NCBI GenBank assembly: GCA_003024785.1 | Contig: PUQB01000744.1 | Coordinates: 1 to 64,000, forward strand | Reading direction: 5' to 3' | From: Selaginella tamariscina | Lineage: Eukaryota > Streptophyta > Lycopodiopsida > Selaginellales > Selaginellaceae | Length of the DNA stretch: 64,000 nt | Shown here: in pieces, positions 1-14,200 of the stretch | Layout of the letters: each line of letters begins with the position of its first letter | How positions within the stretch are numbered: the stretch's first letter is position 1 | Made by a program: the position numbers and the translations under genes | The notes under the pieces: model-generated | What the model saw: the letters and a program-made list of their open reading frames with translations, nothing else | The model's database searches: none | Told to the model about the DNA's origin: nothing

Positions 1-562
1 ATTTCTTATACTCTCTTTTCTATACACACACAAATGAAGAAAACAATGATATATTACACAGTTGTCTTCTTTAGAGTTTTTTTTATGAAGCTCCAACCAA
101 CTGCGGAAGTGTGTCCAGGTGTATACTATATGCTCAAGGCGTATACGTAGCAAAACTTCCCCTTTTGTTAATGAATACTTAATATTGTCTTTTGTTTTAG
201 CTCCCTGCTTAGCCAATGGATCGGCTATAATAGTTGGTACGAGCCTTGACCTTGCAGAAGACAAACACGGTCTTCCTTGCAGTTATTTGTTCGAAAATGC
301 TCCAGTATAATATGGTGGGACAGCGTTAGAGTCAAAACTATCTGTGTATATGTAAACGAATAAGGAGAAAGCTCGATAAATCCAAGAATAAAGAAGAAAC
401 CCAGATGAGCTCCAGGCAACTTTCTAGGAGGTATTATAACACACACCCACACGTATACACCATATGAAACGTGTGTGTGTGTGGTGTGTGTGCTAGAAAA
501 GCTAAATTTTTCTTGATTCATTTTCTTAATAGTGCATAGAAATTTACAAGTTAACATTTGTT
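1..562. other. Flank downstream of the LONGIFOLIA-like gene
   Basis: I see no gene here. The stretch is AT-rich, with short CA/GT runs near 441-495. It lies 3' of the minus-strand DUF4378 gene and probably includes its 3' untranslated region. Confidence 0.5.
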
Positions 563-3185
563 TTATCTAATTAAGCTGGACGCTACTTCTTCAACAAGGC
601 TATTGAAGATACTTGCTTCCACCTGCGAGCTTATCCTCTGCAGCTCACCATGGATATCCATCCAGTCTCCCCAAGGTTAACATCTCTCCACCAAGTTCTC
701 CAGTGGGTACTCACATTCATTATGTTCGTGCTTGTATAGAGATATCTCCTTGTTGATCTGCTCGAGAAGATACTTCCCAGAGGGAATAGGTCGTATGCGT
801 GTCCCAGAACTGAACCACGGGTTAGCTTCCCATAGAAACCCGAACCTCTTAGTGAACGTCTCGTTGACAAGCTCGAACAGGAGTTGTCTATGGAGGCTCT
901 CCGGTCTCCTCTGGAGCTGAGTGTAGCCCCTTCCTATCTTTACCTTCCTGTGGTGTTTCTTTACATAGCCGCCGGGCTGCAATTCTGGCTCTGAATGTAC
1001 GTAGTCCTCCTCGATCTTTCCAAACAAGTAAGGGTCTATGGGACAGGTCGGGGAGTGCCAGTTGAAGAGGCAACCGACTGAGCTGGTGAGGAACCCTGAG
1101 GCGTGCAACAGTTTTGAGATGTATAACTCGTCAGCCGTGCAGCACAGTGCGGATGGTATAGATGCTTGTGGTGACGCCTCGCTTGCAGTATTCTCGGATG
1201 AGATTCTACCGTTTTCGTCCAGCTTAAGCCTCTCGAGTCGCATTTGCAGCTCTGTAAATAGCAAGAGTGAGGTCTAATGGACATGAAGCTATTACAAACC
1301 TTGTAGATCTGAGCCGCCATCTTCAAAGCTTACAGGACTAGGACTCTCAATGAATCCACGCTCAAGAACTGAAACAGGACTTGGCTGTTCAGATTTCTCC
1401 ACGTGTGTTTCAGAGGAGGTGTCTTCCCCAATATCAACGGATAGAAACGTTGGAGACTGTGCAAACTGTCGTTGAACAACGTAAAATATCAAAACTTTCA
1501 CGCACACAGCACACAACTTACGTTGTTTTGTTCATAGTTGTTTGCAAGTTGTTGTGCCTCTGTTTCATGGAAGCTCTGTATGTAATCGTCTTGAAAACCT
1601 GGTAAGACAGTGTGTTGTTCTGGCCCTTCTCTTTTCCGAGACGACGGTTTTGGAGGTGAGGTGTCCGTGGCTCACTCTTCTTCTTACCAAGGAGGCTGCT
1701 CTTCAAACTGGAGAGTTTGCCTTTGGAGCGCGTCCGGCTGTTTACATGACCGTGTTCTATCCAGTGATTGCTTTGGTTTCTCTTCGGGTAATGCCGGAAC
1801 CGATCTGGACCTTACCAGAAGCCTGGGGGAGTCGTCCGATGCAACTGTGGAAGTGGCCGGCTCCCTTACCAAAGAACTTGAGAATTTTCCCTCTGGGTTT
1901 GTTCTGGTTCTTCTCTTGGTGATTCTCAACAGCTGCCACCTTTAATTTCTCTACAAGCTGCTTATGTCCCTCCTTGCCAGATCTAAGCTTGGGGGTTCGG
2001 AAGGCTGTTTGTGGTGTTGAAGTCTCTTGAGTATCTTCTCGAGGAGGGCTCTGAGACTTGCGTGTCGGATGAGCCACACGACTTGCCGAGCTCTTGTGCA
2101 ATTGCATTCTCACGTACCTCCTTGGCAATTAATCTTGCTAACTCCCGGGCATTCACGGTTGAGTCAAGCGTGGTCTTCTTTTGGTTGGCCTCTCTTGACT
2201 GAGGAGTACTCTGTTTCTTACCGTTTGACTTCAGGAGGACGATTTTGTTATCGTGTTCCTTCTTCCTCGGGCTGGAGGATCTCAGTGCTGCTTTCTCTTC
2301 TCGGCTCGACCAGCTTCTGGAGAATCCTATGGTTTCTTGCACAGTCTTGGAGGTGTTTGCTTTCTTCGGTGTGTCTGTAGACACAAGATCCAGGACATGT
2401 TTGGAGAAGACGGAGTTCGGCTCCTGGAGGAACTTTACCAGGAACTCTTTGTTCGACTGGAGAAACTGGATGGCTTCAAGCATGTCTGGCCTCTGGAGCT
2501 CCTTCTTTGAGGTCCTGTTTCAGCCTCTGAAGCTCTCTCTCTTGTGGGTGGTTCCGGAACGGGAGCGTGTCCAGGACAAGAAATTCCTCCTGTTCTTCAT
2601 TCCTGGAACTCTTGCTCCTGTGCAATGTGCTTTGCTGGTAGTGTCTGGGATTCTCCCTCGTGCTCCTGCTCGTGAGAAACTCGCGCCTGTCCGACATGAG
2701 CTGCTTCCATTCGCCCAGGTTGTTTGTGCCGGCCTTTGAATTCTCCTTTGTCAAAACTGTCTGTTCTTCAGGGAGTGTCTCCAATCCCATAAGCCGCGCA
2801 ATTACGCTTGGAGAGCGACTCCTCGGCTTCTCTGATGTGCTCCTCATCTCAAAACCAAACTGATGCAGTAAATGCGGTGTTAGAGATATCCCTTCATTTG
2901 TCACATTTACTTACTGGAATTTCGTGTCTTGCACTTCCATAGCCTGCACTTGTCATGTCTAAGCTGTTCCTTGGAGCTTCAAAACCTGTAAAACAACACA
3001 CGTTATATAGTGTAATCAACGCACACCTGAGCAATTTTACCTTCAGAAAACTTCCTCTCGGAGAATGACTTCCTCGGGAGAGCGGGAGAGTCATCGAATT
3101 CTCCCACATTCCACATCATTGCATTGAAACAGCCTGGAACTTCTTGCCTAGTTCTAGAGTTTCTTCCCATTCTGTGAATGCTCAA
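563..3185 (-). CDS. LONGIFOLIA/TRM-like protein (DUF3741 motif, C-terminal DUF4378), apparent frameshifts
   Basis: Members of this plant family (TON1-recruiting-motif or LONGIFOLIA proteins) associate with cortical microtubules and affect cell elongation. Seen here on the minus strand in order: an N-terminal exon starting at 3185; a short exon near 3000-2930; a large exon with SPSVIARLMGLETLPEEQ near 2815-2765, the family's diagnostic block; a segment with LQSNKEFLVKFLQEPN near 2450; basic low-complexity sequence; the conserved EQPSPVSVLE block near 1400-1370; and a DUF4378 domain from about 1260 to 570 containing HRQLLFELVNE. Introns with GT-AG ends fit near 3046-3000, 2930-2862, 1520 and 1310-1265. 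The reading frame shifts near 2500, 2050 and twice near 650-680, the last pair being compensating changes in the DUF4378 core. The family assignment is firm. Whether the shifts are real or assembly indels is open. Confidence 0.8.
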
Positions 3186-6100
3186 TGATATAAACTCGAG
3201 GTTATATCACTCAGAAGAAATGGTATTCTGGAGATTTACTTGCAACTGTTACATTGAACATCACTATTCATGTGTGAGACAAACCAAGTAGCTAAACAAC
3301 GAGAAAGAACAGAGCCTTCTTCTTGACGAACTCAGTTCCTTCAAAGGCAAGTAAGGCTCAGTCTGCAGCAGCCTCTCTTTAGAGCCGCTACTTCATTTAA
3401 TCATAGATTAGTTTAGTAATAAATAATAACAAGAGTAATCACGTTATCCTGTTCATCTCTGTAATAATGATTAACTATTTAACTAAGTGGATTAGAGTAG
3501 CAGTCAAGTCGGCGGTCCTCGTACGCGTAAGTATACGCACTCAAGTTTACGTTGGACATTTTAATATGGTTTTAACCCATGTGAACTATAGAGATCGTGG
3601 TTATCATCATGGCGTCCACTATATATTTTACTATACTACTAGCTGTACATTATGAAAGCAACACTAGATCAAAATAATTTAAATACATATTAAGCTATTT
3701 TAAGCTTAAGCATGATCACATTTATATACTCACTGGCGTTGTTTTTATCATAAATTGGTTATATATACATTGCTGGTGGAAAATTAATGTTCAAAAATTT
3801 GAATTGAGTTTGTGTGGGAAATGAAAGAGCTGCAATATGTTGCAATCTCAACCGGTCTCTGACAATTTAACGTTTGTAACTAAGCTGACAAGGATAAGTA
3901 GAAAGCAACGTTGCTGGTCGTGATTTGCAACTATATCACCTTGGTTTAGGGTTGATAGATTCACAGAATATTCAGATTTGTTTAAATTTACATATATTCC
4001 TGGCACAAGATTCTTGAGCTCTAATTGTTTGTGACTGATTCTTTTGCATGTGATGCATGCAGAGAAATGTAAATGTCAAGTCCGGGATCGGATCTTAACA
4101 ACTTAGAACTATCCATATGTCTATGTCTTAAACACACACACACACACAACACACAGCATATGCATATAAAATGTGGAGCGCCAGCGAAGTGGATTGATCG
4201 ATATTCTGTGAGTTCATAAAAAAATGGAAGCTCTTAAAGCTTTCCACATGCAGGACTAATGAGATTCAAAAAGAATAATGTGCAATACAACTAAGCGAAT
4301 CAAAGCCCGCACAATAAGATGTTAACGTGGGAGATTAAGAAACACTTCCCAACATCACGGTCACTCACATGATTGTCAAATTAACTCGGCCGCATGATTG
4401 GAATTGTTAAGTCGTTATCGAATCCCCTTGGGATCTTAATAATTTTACTAATGTATTATAGTAATTACACTATATACTATATTAATTCCAATTATATTGT
4501 ATTCACACCTAGTCAAGTTTGCTTATTCTAATTTATAATGTTTACGTAATAAGTCACTGCAAGTGTGGATCCCATCAACAAAGTTGGTGGTCTTCAAAAG
4601 CAAACCACATGGCAATTGGATGTATAATGTGTGTGAAATAAGCAAGTCTACATATTTAAATATAATGATTAAGTAAATAAACTTGCTCTTTTGGTGGGCC
4701 TTCAAAAGATACACATGCCAATTTGATCATATATATACATGGAAATAAGTTCCTTTAATTAAACTAAATTACTATTAAGTATTTAGGTCATTTTAAACAT
4801 TGGTTAAGTTAAACTATATCATAGAGAGCACTTCGAAATATTTCTGGTGCATGGCGCCCAAAGGGAGCCAAGTCAAAAAAGCTCAGGCCATATTCAAATT
4901 CTTTGTCGTTGTTCTAGCATTTTAAAACACATATATACACCCACGCCCACGCGCGTACACATACATTATAGTATGTCGATGCCACTGGAACCACTGGTGC
5001 TGCACTGCGTAGGTCATGCAAATGTAATGCAAGTCCTATTTTTTAAAATAATACAGAGATGCAGAGAACTTCAAAATAAAGAAAATACAATCTGTCTTTT
5101 TACCTATATTAAATGGTTTCAGAATTCAAAATATGTATCATATAGATATATACACACAAAAACTATATCATATTTAGGAATATGTACATATCAATATTTA
5201 TAGAACAATAGGTGTTGCCTGCAGGAACCAACAGAGGTGGAGATGGCAGCGGCAGCTAGCTTACAAAGAAACAACTGACCAAAGGTGCCTCAAAAGTCTT
5301 TCATTTCTGACACTATTACGCTTGTATGCATAAAATTTATATTTATTTATTTCCAATAGTAATTTTGTAAATTACATAATTATTGCACTTAACATATATA
5401 CGTGAGTTGTCTGTTGTTGGCAAAGTTGAAACCAGCAGATTAACTAGTGTCGCATTGGTTCGTTGTATACAACTGAGTTGCAGTTTCACATAAGTTTCAC
5501 ATCATTTAAGAGTCATGTACATTACACAGCAATATACAGTCTTGTGACTGTTATACTATAAACAACTAGCTGTAAGTCTTTGCTGGTTGGTGGTAGCTGG
5601 TCGTCTGTTGTGAGCTTGACTCTTGACCAAGAACTTAAACACCGGCTTAACATGACCGTTTAACTGTACAATGGTTCAACTAATTGTTAATATAATCATA
5701 TAATATATAAATTTCTTTTAAAATATAAAATAAAATTCGGAGAAATTTAAGGTGGTAGATTGCACATCAAAACTACGTACATTGATTGCACTTGCATGCA
5801 CAAAAGGCTGCCGCTGTCTTCTTAGTGGGGTTTAGTCGCCTTCCAATCACATGGTACGCTCGTATGCAAACATCGTATATATATAGTTTATATATACGCA
5901 TAATGAAATGGATACGTGTGGGCGCAGACCTTACTGATTGATTGATTGCATATTAAAGATTCCCTTGGAATATTATTGTGTTTTTTTTAAAAAAAACTAG
6001 GGTCATAGTCAATAGTACAATCAACAAACGAAGACGTTGTGTACCACCCTCCACCGCTCATCAATATATTCCCCAGAGAAAAATAATGTTGTTACTTATC

Positions 6101-7589
6101 ATGATCCTGCAGTATATTACATAATTACATAACCCTAATGTCTAATTTATAAAATAAATACATAATAATCTACGTAAATTTTCCTTGCATGAAGACATCC
6201 CTCCAGTCACATGGGGTTTCTGCACCACCACCTTGCCTGGACCACATAATTCTCGGTTGCCAGAGCCCTCGAAGGATGTCGCTGTGTCGTATATATGTCG
6301 TATATATATCGTATATAGTATGGGATAAGCTTTTGGCAACTTTTTCTTGTTCTATCCTAGATGGCACATGCCTATGAACATCATCTCCTGCAACTTTGCC
6401 ACCACATGGATCCCACATGATATATACCAGGAATGCAAGCTCTAACAAGATGATGCAAATAACATTTTAATTACATAATATGACAGCAAGTATATACTGG
6501 GATATTCTTCGTACAGAGAATACTATTTGTAATAATGTATGCATTAACGCAGTGGTCCTATGTGTTTTTTCTTATTGTACTGACTGAAATATTCTATTCC
6601 CACCTGGTACCACATAGGAAATTGCAACAATAAAGGAGATGCTCTGTTCCACTGCAGAATATGCAGCCGTCGTATGGACTTCCCATCGTATATAGTGGGC
6701 GTGGTGTGTCACTTAACCACGGGAGAGTCATATTATTTACTTAAGAAATTAAGCACAAAAACACATAGGCGTACACACACCTTGGTGTTCGTTCCACTGT
6801 AACTTTCGTCCTTGTTTCTTTCTTATTTTTCTCCTGCTCCAGCGGACTCTTTTGGCCTCTTTTCAACATGGTCTTGGGACCCGCTACTGCCCGTTGGATC
6901 AACAAACTAAGAAAGTTAAATAAATAAGTTAAAACATTATAAAAAAACACACACACACTTACGTTTGTACCCTTATACGTATCTGAACAGTTCACAGCCA
7001 CACACCTGTTCTAGAAGCACATACACACTTGCATGTTACATGCTGTGTACACATTGCTTTCAACAAGCTAAGAAGGCTAAATAAATATATAAAATAAAAC
7101 ACCTACATTTGTACAACCGTATCTGGAATCTTATACAGAGCTGTACATATGTATACGAGACTCGTACATGTTATATAACTTGCTACATATATCTAGGAAA
7201 ATACCTGTATACATAATTATATACATAATATATATATCTTTTGTAAAGTTTGTTTCTTCTTCATCCTTAGATTTATCGCTGTCTTTCTGCAGTCCTTGGA
7301 TTCATTTACTTATTGATTTGTACGATTAAGGGATTAAAGAGAAAGATGTACACAGAGAACAGAGTCATGTGAAAAAAGTTGGACAAGTGCTGCTAACAAC
7401 GAGTAGAACATATGGTGCGTGAGTGCGTGAGTGCGTGTGTGTGTTGTAGTACTGTTGTACGTCCAGTAAATGCTAACACACAGATGAAATTTATATAACC
7501 AGGCTTTCTCTATTCCCCATGTATCCAAAGGTTTTCAGGATGCATAATACCTTATTCCGTGTGAAATCTTGTATATATGCATTTACACT
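3186..7589. other. Intergenic sequence, no recognised gene
   Basis: AT-rich sequence with CA tracts (4135-4150) and TA tracts. A 92-residue open frame on the minus strand at 6448-6170 resembles nothing I recognise and runs through a repeated TATAC tract. The first 200 bases are the presumed promoter side of the LONGIFOLIA-like gene. I found no conserved domain in any frame. Confidence 0.4.
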
Positions 7590-8960
7590 AGACACATAAA
7601 AGAGTGACGAACCGGGCTGTACAAAGTGACGTCGCAACCACAGCTGGTACATAGTCATGTGAAAAGAGTCGTACGGACCGTGCAGCCTTAATCGGAATAT
7701 CCTCGAATATTCGGGAAAGAGAGATGGAGTCGGATATTCTGGCAATATTTTCCTCGTATTCTTTGACGTGTACGAGAAAACGCGTCTCGTATGATACTAG
7801 TATATTCCCACCGTATATGTCCAGCCTTAAACTAATCATTAATAATATTAAATACTCCACACTAATTCTATATAGCTTACATTACAAAATAAAACTTTGA
7901 TTACTTGTGTGTGTGCGTGTGAGAGAGAGAGAGTAGAAGTTTGAAGGTTGCAAGTGTATATGCATGTTTTATATATACATATACAGTTTACTATGACACA
8001 CAGATATATATAGACTCTTATTTGTCCTCCCTCCTACTTAGTCATCTGAAAGTTAATATACTAAATAGAGAAAGCTCTCTCTCTCTATAGCACGCAGAGA
8101 TACAGCATACACGCACATACACGATCTTAAAGTGGACTTCAGTGGAATATACACTATACTTTTATATGTGAAGTTATAATGTACTTCGCAATCAATGTAC
8201 CCTTTCAGCTCAGAATATACCTAGTGGGTGAGAGAGATAGAGTTTCCAATATAAAGTACTTCCATTACACTCATAAGAAGACCAAGGGTAAAGAACATAC
8301 CTGTCGCTACGTGAATTTGGTTACTCCTGGGCCAGATAGACGTCCTTATGAACTTCTGATGATAATTAGCTGAGCAGGTCACTTGTATTGAATTCTGCTG
8401 AAGTGAGACAGAGTTCGATGCTGCATTGCGAGCCACTGAGTGACAAGCAAATAGAAATGATCAACACCTGAAAAAAGTCCACTTTATTAGTTGTATAGTT
8501 AGTATCTGGTCACAAGAGCTTTTCAAAACATACTTTCTATACTATATATAATTATCTAGTGTATGCATCACTCCCTTCAACATTGTGTGTGTGTGTTATA
8601 CATACTTATACATATATATGCACACAGATTTGTACCATCAGTACAGTTCCAATATACATACTGTTTCTGATCTGGCTGTGTACTTCTCTACGAATCTAGC
8701 AATGGACTCGTTGGACCTTATTATGAAGAAGAAAGGTGGTTATATGTGAATCCTCACTTTCTTCAGCATTCCATTGTAATCAATGTGGTAGACTTCATAG
8801 GACTTTGAGTGTTTATTTCGTATTTTTGCGTGTATTTTGTGTATTTTCATGGATCGATGTGAAGACTGTGGTTAATGAAACTTCAGGCTGACCATATTAA
8901 TGTGCTCGTGAGGACGATTGCCATGAATGCAAGCGCCTACTTTGCTTCATTATGTGCTAC
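7590..8960 (-). pseudogene. GT47 exostosin-family glycosyltransferase, degenerate copy
   Basis: The family transfers sugars onto wall polysaccharides in the Golgi as type II membrane proteins. This is a decayed paralogue of the copy at 23,887-25,386. Matching pieces appear in the same order on the minus strand: a hydrophobic N-terminal remnant (near 8930); a VYHIDYNGMLKKVRIHI stretch near 8800-8750 matching VYHNWELFEQDY of the better copy; ESIARFVEKYTAR near 8700; a middle exon with QQNSIQVTCSANYHQKF near 8400-8360; then fragments with ARISDS and PYDSFHMTMYQLWLR near 7720-7620. Stops and frameshifts separate the pieces and much of the central GT47 domain is deleted. It is not expected to encode an enzyme. 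Confidence 0.75.
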
Positions 8961-10878
8961 TTGTTAACCACGCACCTTTGACCACAAGATGAACAGTGCC
9001 CGCATGGACTTTGTTTTAGGGTTCTGAGCGATGGAATATACTGAGAATTTCTTTATATATTTTGTTTGGTGTATATATGTATGCTGAATTATATATAGTT
9101 TTTTTTTTTAATGAGTGGCAGATTGATTTATCAAGAAAAGCTGCGGTCGTTGTAGACACATCTTCCGGCTCGTGTATAAATCAGTAAGTTTTAAATATAT
9201 AAACAAATAAGTTATGTTTAAGTATGATTATGCTTAACGTATTTAAATTTATTTAGAATTGAAATTCCTTGTCTATATGCATGTAAATGTAGAAATAGAT
9301 ATGTGTTCACAAGTTTTTAATATTTATTATTAATTTTAAATTTTACTATATCATTATTTACTAATATATTGTAAGTACTATAGCACTCTATAATTTTATA
9401 TAAATGAAATTAATAAATATAAATTGTAATAAGTTAAATGTTAATGTTTTAAGTCTTATTTTAAAATTTATAGACATAATAATATATGTATATGCATTAC
9501 ACATGTATATATGTATATAGTTCACTAATATATCCAATGAAACACCAAGCTGAATATTGTTTTTAATTTAAGTAAATTAACAAAATATTTAAGAATTAAA
9601 TACTTAGTAAATTCAAATTACATTATATTAATAAAAATGTAAATAGAAATCCGCTAGCGAGAAGAAAATATATTTCTTTATATAAAAGAATATATAAAGA
9701 ATATTAAACAGAAGTTATATACGGAGAAAGACATGTAATACCGGTAATAAAGACGAAAAGTACTTAAGAAGTATAAATTTTAATACCATAAGTTAATAAT
9801 AGGAATACATATGGACATAATTTACACACATAAATATTATTATTTTTCCTTAAAAACACTTGAGAACATACTAAATATATGTATTTGTTATTTTTTATTA
9901 TTTTCATATTTTAAAAGTTATTGAATAGATCAGGAGTTTAAAGTCTAGACCGTTTGCACATAAACTAGTTTTCTTAAGATTATTTATTGTAGGGAAAAAT
10001 TCTATATTTAACTTTGAAATTCTAAATTTACATATATACCCTTTAGAAAATTTTAAATATACTCTTAAAAATTTAAATTCTTGTATTTAAAATTTGAATA
10101 ATAATACTTAATAAAAATTATGTATTTTAATTTATAAATTATTTAAAATAAAATAAAATAGAACTTATTAATTATTAAATATTAAAAATGTCATAATAAT
10201 AAATGTTAAATAATAATATATTTTTCAAAATACTTATACCATATTGTAATAAATATGTTTAATTTTGAAACTAACATATTTTTGTTAAGTTTTTATTTAA
10301 AATATTGAAGCTTTTCCAGGGTGTAAATGTAAATTTAAAACTTTCACATGTGTATTGATGTAAATATGATAAATTTCAAGGTGTAAAACTTGGAATACAT
10401 AAATGTGCATATCATATTAGCTACACATAATGATTTAATTAAAATCAATACGACAACTAAGGATGTAAAATAGTGATTTACATTTCATTAGTATATGTAA
10501 TGTCACTTAGGTTAAATATGTGAGAAAACACACATTAGATTGAATGATTTTCCTAGATTGCAAACTAAATGAGTTGATTAGGTGATTTGGTGGTCCTAAA
10601 CATGGATCCAATGACATATCATCCTCATTTAGGCTACTTTAAATATAAGGTAGGATAAACTTTGTTCGGTGTATAGGGTTTCTCTTACTATTACAATTCT
10701 TTTTAAGTTCTAACAAGAAGGTTGTTCAAGTAGGAGCACCTTGTTACAAATAATAGGAACATTTCAAACAAGAACAGAGTGAGACTATTAACTTTAATCC
10801 TAAAGATTTAAAACAAATACTACCTACCTCATTTGATTAGGTTTCCACATAATGGTGTGTACTAAATAGAGCGAAAAT
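8961..10878. other. AT-rich intergenic sequence
   Basis: Extremely AT-rich from about 9180 to 10,450, with frequent stops in all frames and no domain or structured repeat that I can recognise. Confidence 0.5.
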
Positions 10879-11714
10879 ATGGGCAGAAAAAGAAAAAAGA
10901 ACAAAAGAACAAATCTATCATATATAAAAAGCGTGGATATAAAATGCGGAAAACTAAAGGATAAATATGCAGTTGAAAGATGGATTAGCAGTGGATCCGG
11001 AGGGCATGTATATGAAGTAAGAAGATATAGAGATGGTAAGAAATTTGCTTCCAAAATAGTTCATGTTGGGTTCTACCCAAGGGATGAGGTGATGTTCCTC
11101 ATAAAGTTGGCAAGCGAGGGCACATTAAAGTTGGAAGAAGTAATACAAGACTATGAGAATGGCAACTGATACATAATATTGGAGTTATGTGCATGTAGCT
11201 TACATAACAAAATCAAACATCATGGACGAGAAGCAACAAACGTGATACAGAGTGTTGTTTCAATGTTGTAAATGACATAGTACACAGAGACTTAAAGCCT
11301 CGCAACATATTATTAACCTTTTACATTCTTCTTTATCAAGTCAAAGTTGTAGATTTCGGCCTTGCAAGATTGGTCTTGAATACAAACTTGCACGATGAAG
11401 CTGGAACTACAAATTACATGGCTCTCGAAGTTTGGAGAGGATGGTATAAGCTAATATATAGTCTCTAGAGATTGAGTGTTCTAGACCACTTAACCAAAGA
11501 CAAAATCTGCACTAAACTTGGTAGTTGGAATGATATTTTGCCCAATGAACTTGATTGGTCCAACATCTATAATGAGGCTAAAGAGTTTATAGTTGACATG
11601 GCAAACATGGATAAAAAAGAGGCTTACAACAACACAAGTGTTCACAAACCCAATGGATCTTACACATACAAGGAAAGAGCCAATTATCGATTAAAATCCA
11701 TTGTAATTATGTAG
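10879..11714 (+). pseudogene. Protein kinase pseudogene
   Basis: Eukaryotic protein-kinase subdomains can be read in order. A glycine-rich loop (ISSGSGGHVYEV) and the VAIK-like FASKIV lie in the first open frame (10,879-11,168). A TGA at 11,167 follows where a tryptophan is expected, then YIILELC. After a frame change come DIVHRDLKPRN (near 11,278-11,310, catalytic loop) and VKVVDFGLAR (near 11,344-11,373, DFG motif), then an activation-segment-like GTTNYMALEV. A final open frame (11,472-11,714) covers what may be the C-lobe. The in-frame stop and at least two frame changes make this a relic. Its compact, nearly intron-free layout would fit a retrocopy, but that is inference. The kinase subfamily cannot be named. 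Confidence 0.8.
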
Positions 11715-13879
11715 TGCCTTCGGAAAAGAGTAGAGCAAAAATGTCATTCTCAAATATGTGTGTAATGATTCACACAATCGATTCTTTTAATGTTTGAAAT
11801 TGGTTTTTCCCTTTTTTTAAAGTGTCAAAACCATTGGTTTGGCATTCCAGCTTGGGAGCGTGTTTTTGGAATGGTACCGTGCCCCACTATACCGCACGGG
11901 TCAGTAATGTGCCATGGGCCACATTTAGGATTTAGGGTTTTTATGGAATATTTTACTCCCTTACTCCCTATTTTTGAGGGTTTAGGGTTTTTATGGAATA
12001 TTTTATTCTATGGGCCATACTCTTGCTCCTAACATTTTGAGATGCCGTCCGCTTCGCATGACCCTAGTCAAAACATAATGAACTAATCTTGCTGAGAATA
12101 TTAATAAGAGATAAGAACATAATTCCATCTACACGCAAATATGTTGCAAATTTTCATTTTATTTTGCTTTACCTAGCAACCAAATTTGTGTGAGGAAGTC
12201 TTTAATACACTTTTATAATAAGAGCTATAGACACAATAAGTGTACTCTTGATTCTTGCTGGATATGCTTATCCCCATCCTCACCAATGTCCAACTTATTC
12301 ATGTTTCAAATTTGTGATCCTCACTTTCGTCAATGCATACATTTTCTCTGGCCCCATCCACTAACATTGCATGAGAGGGGTGGTGACCATGTGGAACCAA
12401 TCATAACCCAAGGTGGGGTCAATCATAGAAGGAACTTCATCATGTACTTGTTGTGCTTTTTGTACAGTCACCTATTGCTTTGCATCAGCCTTCACTTGTG
12501 CATTCTCCTTGGATTATTTCACAACTCTCCAAGTCTTTCTCAATCTTGTTATGATAACAACCATGTGTTAAGACACATCCACTAACACTGCATGAAAGGG
12601 GTAGTGACACTGTGGAACCAAGGTGGGGTCAATCATAGAAGGAACTTCATCATGCACTTGTTGTGCTTTTTGTACAGTCACCTATTGCTTTGCATCGGCC
12701 TTCACTTGTGCAGTCTCCTTGGATTATTTCATAACTCTCCAAGTCTTTCTCAATCAACAACCATGTGTTAAGAATGAAAGAAAAGAAAAACCAAGTGAGT
12801 GCCTTGAACATGATCTTTGCACAAATCAAATTAGACAAAAGATGCTAAATTGATTTCCATGTTGCACTTCCTTCCAATGTCAAATATCGAAATGGTCACT
12901 CTCACTTAGAGAAGCTACGATCTTTGTTCCATGCTGACACAACATGTGTTGACCTCCAACAATAAGTGGTGATCTATGTGTTTCCAAATAGCGTACCCAT
13001 TTACCTTTTCAACTGCTTGAACATGATAACAAGTTAGAGATCATTTGCATCTGATTTCCAGATGAAGCCTAGAGCATGTGGTTCTCATCCCCAATTGTGA
13101 AAACCTAATAGATAGTAAAGGTGCCCATGCCTAGAACTTGGTTCTATAAGCTCTTTTTTTATGCCTCATGTAGAGCAAGCATATTTAGATCCTTTGTAAA
13201 CCCTCCTCTGTCATGGGCTTGCTTACCAAGAGGATGAATTGGGTGGTGCAGCAAAGGTATCTACTTGCTTGCTTGAAACTCCCCACAAGTATATTTACTA
13301 GAATATGTTCAAGTGGGGTTTTGATGACACATTTTTAAATTGACATATAAGCTTAGGTGTCCACATGTAAGCTTATTGAAATGTTGTATACCTCCTTCTC
13401 ATCCTTGGCTTTACCCTTTGCCTTTTTCTTCTCCGCAACCTTCATGTCCTATTTCTTTCCACGGCTTCTCTTTTTCCATGTCAAATGAGTAGCTTGAGAT
13501 GTTGTAACCTCATGTTAATTGATATTGCTCTCTCTTAACCACGCTATTAGAGCAACCATCAATTCGGCAGCACTGTTGGATGGAGTAATGGCACTAATGT
13601 TTGCAACATGGGTTGATCTGCCAATTCCATTGTAGAAATCATAACATAGTCGAAGGTGGTTGTTCACCTAAATACACCAACTATTACATGTGTATCTTGA
13701 TTAATGAGCTCTCCATTATTTTGCTAGTTTGTGTTCAATGGTAACAATATCATAATATGGTGACATGTGTTGAGAGAACAATATTACAGTGGCAAAGTTC
13801 TTGAACATTATGCTTAATGTCCGTCAACATTAATTTTGTGGGTTTTATGTCTAACAAAGTTGACACTATCAAGGTTGAA
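11715..13879. other. Repeat-derived intergenic sequence
   Basis: No protein domain recognised. Contains a short direct repeat, TTTAGGGTTTTTATGGAATA, at about 11,934 and 11,982, and the tandem duplication listed separately. Sequence character resembles the adjoining old retroelement, so part of it may be element-derived. Confidence 0.35.
12352..12770. repeat. Tandem direct duplication, about 200 bp per copy
   Basis: Two copies lie head to tail, about 12,352-12,564 and 12,578-12,770. Both contain AGGTGGGGTCAATCATAGAA, TTGTGCTTTTTGTACAGTCA and GATTATTTCA(C/T)AACTCTCC, with small deletions and substitutions between them. There is no coding content I can identify. Confidence 0.85.
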
Positions 13880-14200
13880 GCCAATAACAAAATATAAATT
13901 GGAATATCAAATTTTATTTATGAACTAAAGATTAAAAAAAATAACAAGAGAGTAACTAGCTGAAGTAGAATGTCTTTATATATTGCTTTGAGAAGCTTGG
14001 GCCATGCTTTGAATATGTGATAAATGACCCCAAGGCATATGTTGAAATGCATGTGTGGCACGATTTAGCAAATTGCATGTGAAGCTAGATTTAAGATGTT
14101 AATAATGCTTGCGTAATGCTTGTTGTGCTTGTTGTGCAATGAATATCTTTAAAATATCAAGGCATATTTTGGTATTAGAATCAATATATTATAGTGGTTC
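13880..14200 (-). repeat. Degenerate LTR (3' side of minus-strand element)
   Basis: Matches 18,790-19,125 in direct orientation. Shared blocks include TAACAAGAGAGTAA, TATATTGCTTTG, CCCAAGGCATATGTTG, TTAATAATGCTTG, TTGTGCAATGAATATC and GGCATATTTT with scattered differences. Ends are not sharply defined, so boundaries are approximate. Confidence 0.65.

Noticed and set aside
225-557. 110-residue minus-strand frame
   Set aside because: It runs through a CA/GT repeat, starts without context and has no domain.
6142-6448. Two overlapping minus-strand frames of about 65-92 residues
   Set aside because: They contain Trp- and Gly-rich stretches but no family I recognise, and they run through a TATAC repeat, so no gene is claimed.
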